A DNA stretch of 64,000 nt from Larix kaempferi. Its lineage: Eukaryota > Streptophyta > Pinopsida > Pinales > Pinaceae. The DNA is taken from NCBI GenBank assembly GCA_027924585.1, contig BSBM01000606.1, positions 10,545,501 through 10,609,500 on the forward strand, given 5' to 3'. The notes beneath the pieces were generated by a model that was not told the DNA's origin, searched no databases, and saw only the letters and a list, made by a program, of their open reading frames with translations. This document shows, piece after piece, positions 60,373 to 64,000 of this stretch; position 1 is the first letter of the stretch, and each line of letters starts with the position of its first letter. The position numbers and the translations under genes are program-made.

Positions 60373-63177
60373 AAGTCACAACAGACTTCCCATCAGGTCT
60401 TGGGACCACATCCCAAACATGATTGATTGGTACTTCTCAACCATGGCCTTTTACTGTATCCTGTATCCTGGGAACTTTAGATTCTTCAATATCTTCAATC
60501 GATAGTTTGAACTTCGTTGCTAGAACAAATGTTGTAGTCCTTCTTTTGTAGGTGATGGTATACGATCTTTCCTACAAAACAAGTTAAATTGCATGATTAG
60601 AAACATCTCATAGTTTTCAGAACAATTTCTTACACATAAAGAAATATGTCATACACTCATGCAATTATTTTAGCCAATGCTTCAATACAACATTTATCCA
60701 TATCTCGTAACTTTCTATATGCCTTCCAATCTCTACCAGAACATTGTTACGAGTGTGCACAATTCCCAACATGTCAACAAAGAGGTTTCATTCTAGATAA
60801 GTAGCAATGGAATATTGTACAGTGCCATAGGCCACTTACCCATCACATGCATATTAGTAGTATACTGTTCATTAATGCAATTTTTCTAATATGCATAATA
60901 CACAACCTAAGTCTAGGAACATAAGTGTATACATCACTGAACAATATTGTTTAAACAATCAAATATACACGAAATACTTATCTTTATTTGTTTTTGTTGG
61001 GTGGAATCCCTCTCAATCTTTGCTTCCTTGCAGGAACTACGGGAGTGTGCTCCCTCTTGATGTTTGCTTCCTGTATTACCTATCCTTCGAACTTATATCC
61101 ATCCTTGATCACTATGCATACTTACTAGTATCATCATTGTGTTATCCTCGAGGTCTCATACATACATTCATTAGTATAATCTTAATACTATACAAAACAT
61201 TACGATTCTAAGTAATCTTAAACATGTATGGTCGAGATCATTTCATACACAGATAATTTATCACAATTCTTTTACTCATGCATATTCCTATTTGACCATA
61301 GGAATTTTCTGGTTAGTCATATCATCAATCAAAGTAAGAAGCATAATATGCCTAAACCCATGATTACTAACTTCAATGAATAATCATCATCAATCATGCA
61401 ACAGTATAAGATCCTAACACAAGGTAGGATTCTAACTTGATATAGGAAAAACATACTTGGTTATCATATTTGCTAGTTATGTCTAGCAATGTCTGCTTGT
61501 TCTCTTCAATGACTTTTGCTAGTAACCTGCATATCTCATAGGTTAATCATTATAGAACCAAGTTATACATACCTCGTAAGTAGATCTTCTATGTGATCCA
61601 TGACAATGGATGAATCTTTGTCTTCATGCCAACATGGTCATATGCTCTTGAACTAGAACATGATTTGTCTTGCTTGATGTACCTTTCATGTTAGCAGACA
61701 ACATCAACCTCATACAACACCACAATGCATTAGTACAATCATAAGTGTCAAAACCCTAATCAATGAATATCTGCATTCATAATTTTATTAAGGTGATATG
61801 ACAAGTCTAAAGTTAATCAAGATTGTACTAACCTTAATGAAGACAAACATACCATAAACTTAATCATGAACCGATCTCGAAACATACCTCGATACGTCAT
61901 ACCTATCGAGATTGCTTATAATCTTCTTATGTAAGGCCTTAGCCTCAACTCCCTCTAAAACAAGAACTTCTTCACTTATACAGGTGACTAATCTAGTCTC
62001 TTCTAGGATTAACCCAATCCACTTTGATTTATAGAAACTGGATCTGGAGATGGATTAGGGTTTGTCAGAGAAAACCTAAAAATTCAAACTTTGAATTTCA
62101 AACTTCTGAAAGGATAGAAAGATGCACCTTTCTGAGCTGGTCAAGCTGGTATACTCAGAATTTGAAAGCTGCAAAGTTTCACCCCTCAAAAGTGCCTTTT
62201 AGATTTATGGACTCACTAGGGAGGACCCTAAATTAGGGTTTGAGTTTCCTAGAGCTTCACCCAACCAAATAGTTTGATCCAAATCTCTAAACTTCGATTT
62301 TTCCAAGGAGCTTCCAGCTGTGGTCACAGATTTCAAAAATTTCCATTTTTGCAGAAGCCCTAATTTTTCACTTTTCCGATCAAAGTCCTGAACTAGGGTT
62401 TGATCAAGTCTGACCTTGTACCCAACCAAAAAATTTGATCTTGGTCTCTAAATTTCAATTTTGACGAGGATTATCCAGCCGTGGTCTCCTATACAAAAAA
62501 TTCCAACATTCTTTGAAACCCTAAATTTTCGGAGCCATGAATGAAGGATCTCAAAATCCAATTATGTTTTGACAGAAATATGCACCTGATTGTTTTTGGT
62601 GTAACTCCGAAATATCAAATCTATAGGGTCTGAAAATTCTACCTATGGTATCCTGACCTATTAAATTTCCAACCCCACAGTTCTGACCTCAAATGGATTC
62701 TCTGAGAGAGAGTTATTCCAAGTGTCACAACATGACCTGTTTATGGGTAAAACAAGAGAGCGAACTTGTACAGAGTGCCACATGTCATTGTTTCAATTTC
62801 GGCCTCTGAAAACCTTACCTGAGAAATTAATATCCGTTCCCTACCTGTCACTTTTTACTAAATTTAATTTGGAGCTTCCTAGCCCATGTTGTGACCTTTT
62901 TACCTAGGTCACCTGTTTATGACTGAGATCTGGAAGAGGCAGAAACCCTGGATTGTACAGATCATAAAACACAAAGTACAACGAATTAGAAGTTGTGTTG
63001 TGGACACAAGGTACATTGAGATCTTATCTTCGACCTGTAAAAGTTTCAAATTCTGAAAATTTTCGAAAATGGATTTATAGCGAAAGTGCTACGATGACTA
63101 GTTTTTGCTATATCAAGCCCTAGCTTCGCAAGTGCAACAAATGTCATAAATTCCATACCATGCATTCTTTCAGGCTA
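60373..63177 (-). other. Copia-2 leader/interior without recognisable coding sequence
   Basis: 2.8 kb between the primer site and RT where Gag, protease and integrase would lie. Only short frames, none with a known motif. Segment 62781-63177 is missing from Copia-1 because of the duplication breakpoint. Confidence 0.7.
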
Positions 63178-63189
63178 GCTCTGATACCA
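63178..63189 (-). promoter_or_regulatory. Copia-2 primer-binding site, initiator tRNA-Met
   Basis: The minus strand reads TGGTATCAGAGC directly after the 5' LTR end, the standard complement of the plant initiator tRNA-Met 3' end. Confidence 0.93.
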
Positions 63190-63853
63190 TGTTAGTTTTT
63201 CAGAATTTATTTCAATCTGATCTAGGATCTTAACTGAGATAACAACATGTACAGCATATCTACAGCATATCAATCATGGACATAATAATGCAAGCACATA
63301 AGAGACAATAGACACACAAAGTTTCACTGGGGAAAACCATAAAGGTGAAAAACCCCACAACTTCCTCAGAGATAGATAGAGCAATGGTACAACCCAAGCA
63401 TAAGATATAGTATTCTCCTAGCAGCAGCTTCTCCTCCTCCACAAGTGCGCCACTCTCCAATGAGAGTATGAGTGAGAAAGTGAATAATAGAATGATCAAA
63501 TAGAGTGCCTCCTGCACTCTATTTATACTTGACTTGACTTGCCTAATAACCTTTACTAGGTCGGCCTTAACTTAACCACATAACATAATGCTGACAGGGT
63601 CAACCCCCAATAGGGTGGTCTAATAACCCTTTGACCCACATGACTTATACAGGGCCGACCCCACCAAGGTGGTCTAATAACCCATCAAGTATAAGTTACG
63701 ACAATTACAATATAAATGATGACACTTCCGTATAGAGGAATAATAACATCTATATAGGAATAGAAACACTTCTGTATAGAGAAATAATAACATCTCTACA
63801 GGAATACAATATACATATATGAAATACATTCCCTAGTTACAAATACATCAACA
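63190..63853 (-). repeat. Copia-2 5' LTR (664 bp)
   Basis: Adjoins the primer site. TATAAATA on the minus strand at 63520-63527. Ends at the GTTAC target copy. Confidence 0.95.
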
Positions 63854-63858
63854 GTTAC

Positions 63859-64000
63859 TGGTCAGGAGAGTTTCAATAATGTGAAACAATGGTTGAATGA
63901 GATTGATCGCTATGCAAGTGAGAATGTCAACAAGTTGCTTGTTGGAAACAAATGTGATTTGACTGCAAATAAAGTTGTTCATTATGATACAGCCAAGGGA
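63859..64000 (+). pseudogene. Remainder of the fourth RABD exon copy, right of Copia-2
   Basis: The exon interrupted at 56820 resumes after the target copy (GTTAC, 63854-63858) with [13 protein letters not shown] and [13 protein letters not shown]. It reads open to GCCAAG at 63997. 17 bp on the left plus 139 bp here gives the full 156-bp exon. The next bases are GGA, so a normal GT donor is not evident before the window ends. Confidence 0.85.

Larger units (their letters stand above)
30526..62780. repeat. Tandem segmental duplication, unit 2 (32.3 kb; about 17.7 kb without Gypsy-2)
   Basis: This is the second copy of the segment starting at 1229. Block A' (30526-38650) is followed by the Gypsy-2 insertion, block B' (53157-56820) and the Copia-2 element. 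Similarity to unit 1 stops at about 62780 inside Copia-2, the point where Copia-1 is cut off at 30525. Beyond it Copia-2 continues to its 5' LTR and the Rab exon resumes, so unit 2 keeps the original right flank and 1-1228 is the original left flank. Confidence 0.93.
56821..63853 (-). mobile_element. Copia-2: complete-ended Ty1/Copia-type element, RT/RNase H only, minus strand
   Basis: Termini TGTTAG and ATCAACA, target duplication GTTAC (56816-56820 and 63854-63858), two 664-bp LTRs. The initiator tRNA-Met primer site abuts the right LTR, giving minus-strand orientation. In sense order: 5' LTR, primer site, ~2.8 kb without recognisable coding, RT/RNase H relic, hairpin-like array, minisatellite, polypurine tract, 3' LTR. 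No Gag, protease or integrase. The LTRs differ at about 35 of 664 positions by my count (~5%), so this is the oldest dated insertion in the window. Confidence 0.93.

Overview
This is nuclear DNA from a land plant, most likely a seed plant with a large, repeat-rich genome; a gymnosperm is possible but I cannot decide that from the sequence. The evidence is plant gene fragments with introns (the 3' end of a CrRLK1L receptor kinase, a DUF789 gene and RABD/Rab1 exons) and LTR retrotransposons primed by tRNA-Asp and initiator tRNA-Met. I see no intact cellular gene. Almost everything is retrotransposon, gene relic or duplicated non-coding DNA.

The main architecture is a tandem segmental duplication. 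Unit 1 (about 1229-30525) and unit 2 (about 30526-62780) carry the same content in the same order. Block A holds a Ty3/Gypsy integrase relic, a ~500-bp tandem repeat array, the CrRLK1L 3' fragment and the DUF789 pseudogene. Block B holds a pair of ~390-bp direct repeats and a Rab1/RABD fragment whose 156-bp exon is amplified with a 260-bp period. Then comes a Copia-type element inserted in the fourth exon copy. The join at 30526-30530 fuses the Copia interior to the start of block A at the five bases GCCAC, which are present at both parental sites. Without the later insertions both units are about 17.7-17.8 kb.

Two later Gypsy-type insertions make the units differ. Gypsy-1 (13518-25024, minus strand, TSD AACCC) sits in the Copia LTR of unit 1. 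It has ~4.5-kb LTRs and a 2.5-kb interior with one long open gag-like frame and no pol. Gypsy-2 (38651-53156, plus strand, TSD GAACC) sits between blocks A and B of unit 2. It has ~4.49-kb LTRs and a pol region (protease, RNase H, RT, RNase H, integrase) but no recognisable Gag domain. The two share LTR blocks, tRNA-Asp primer site, leader and pre-3'-LTR sequence, so they belong to one family with complementary coding content. The unoccupied target of each is visible in the other unit.

Counting differences by eye gives a consistent relative order. The Copia-2 LTRs differ most (about 35 of 664 bases). The two units differ by roughly 2.5-3% in sampled stretches. The Gypsy-2 LTRs differ by about 3% in one sampled stretch. 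The Gypsy-1 LTRs differ least (about 35 of 4,500 bases). The inferred order is Copia insertion, tandem duplication, Gypsy-2, then Gypsy-1. The remaining sequence (1-1228, and long non-coding tracts in block B and in the Copia interiors) holds nothing I can identify.
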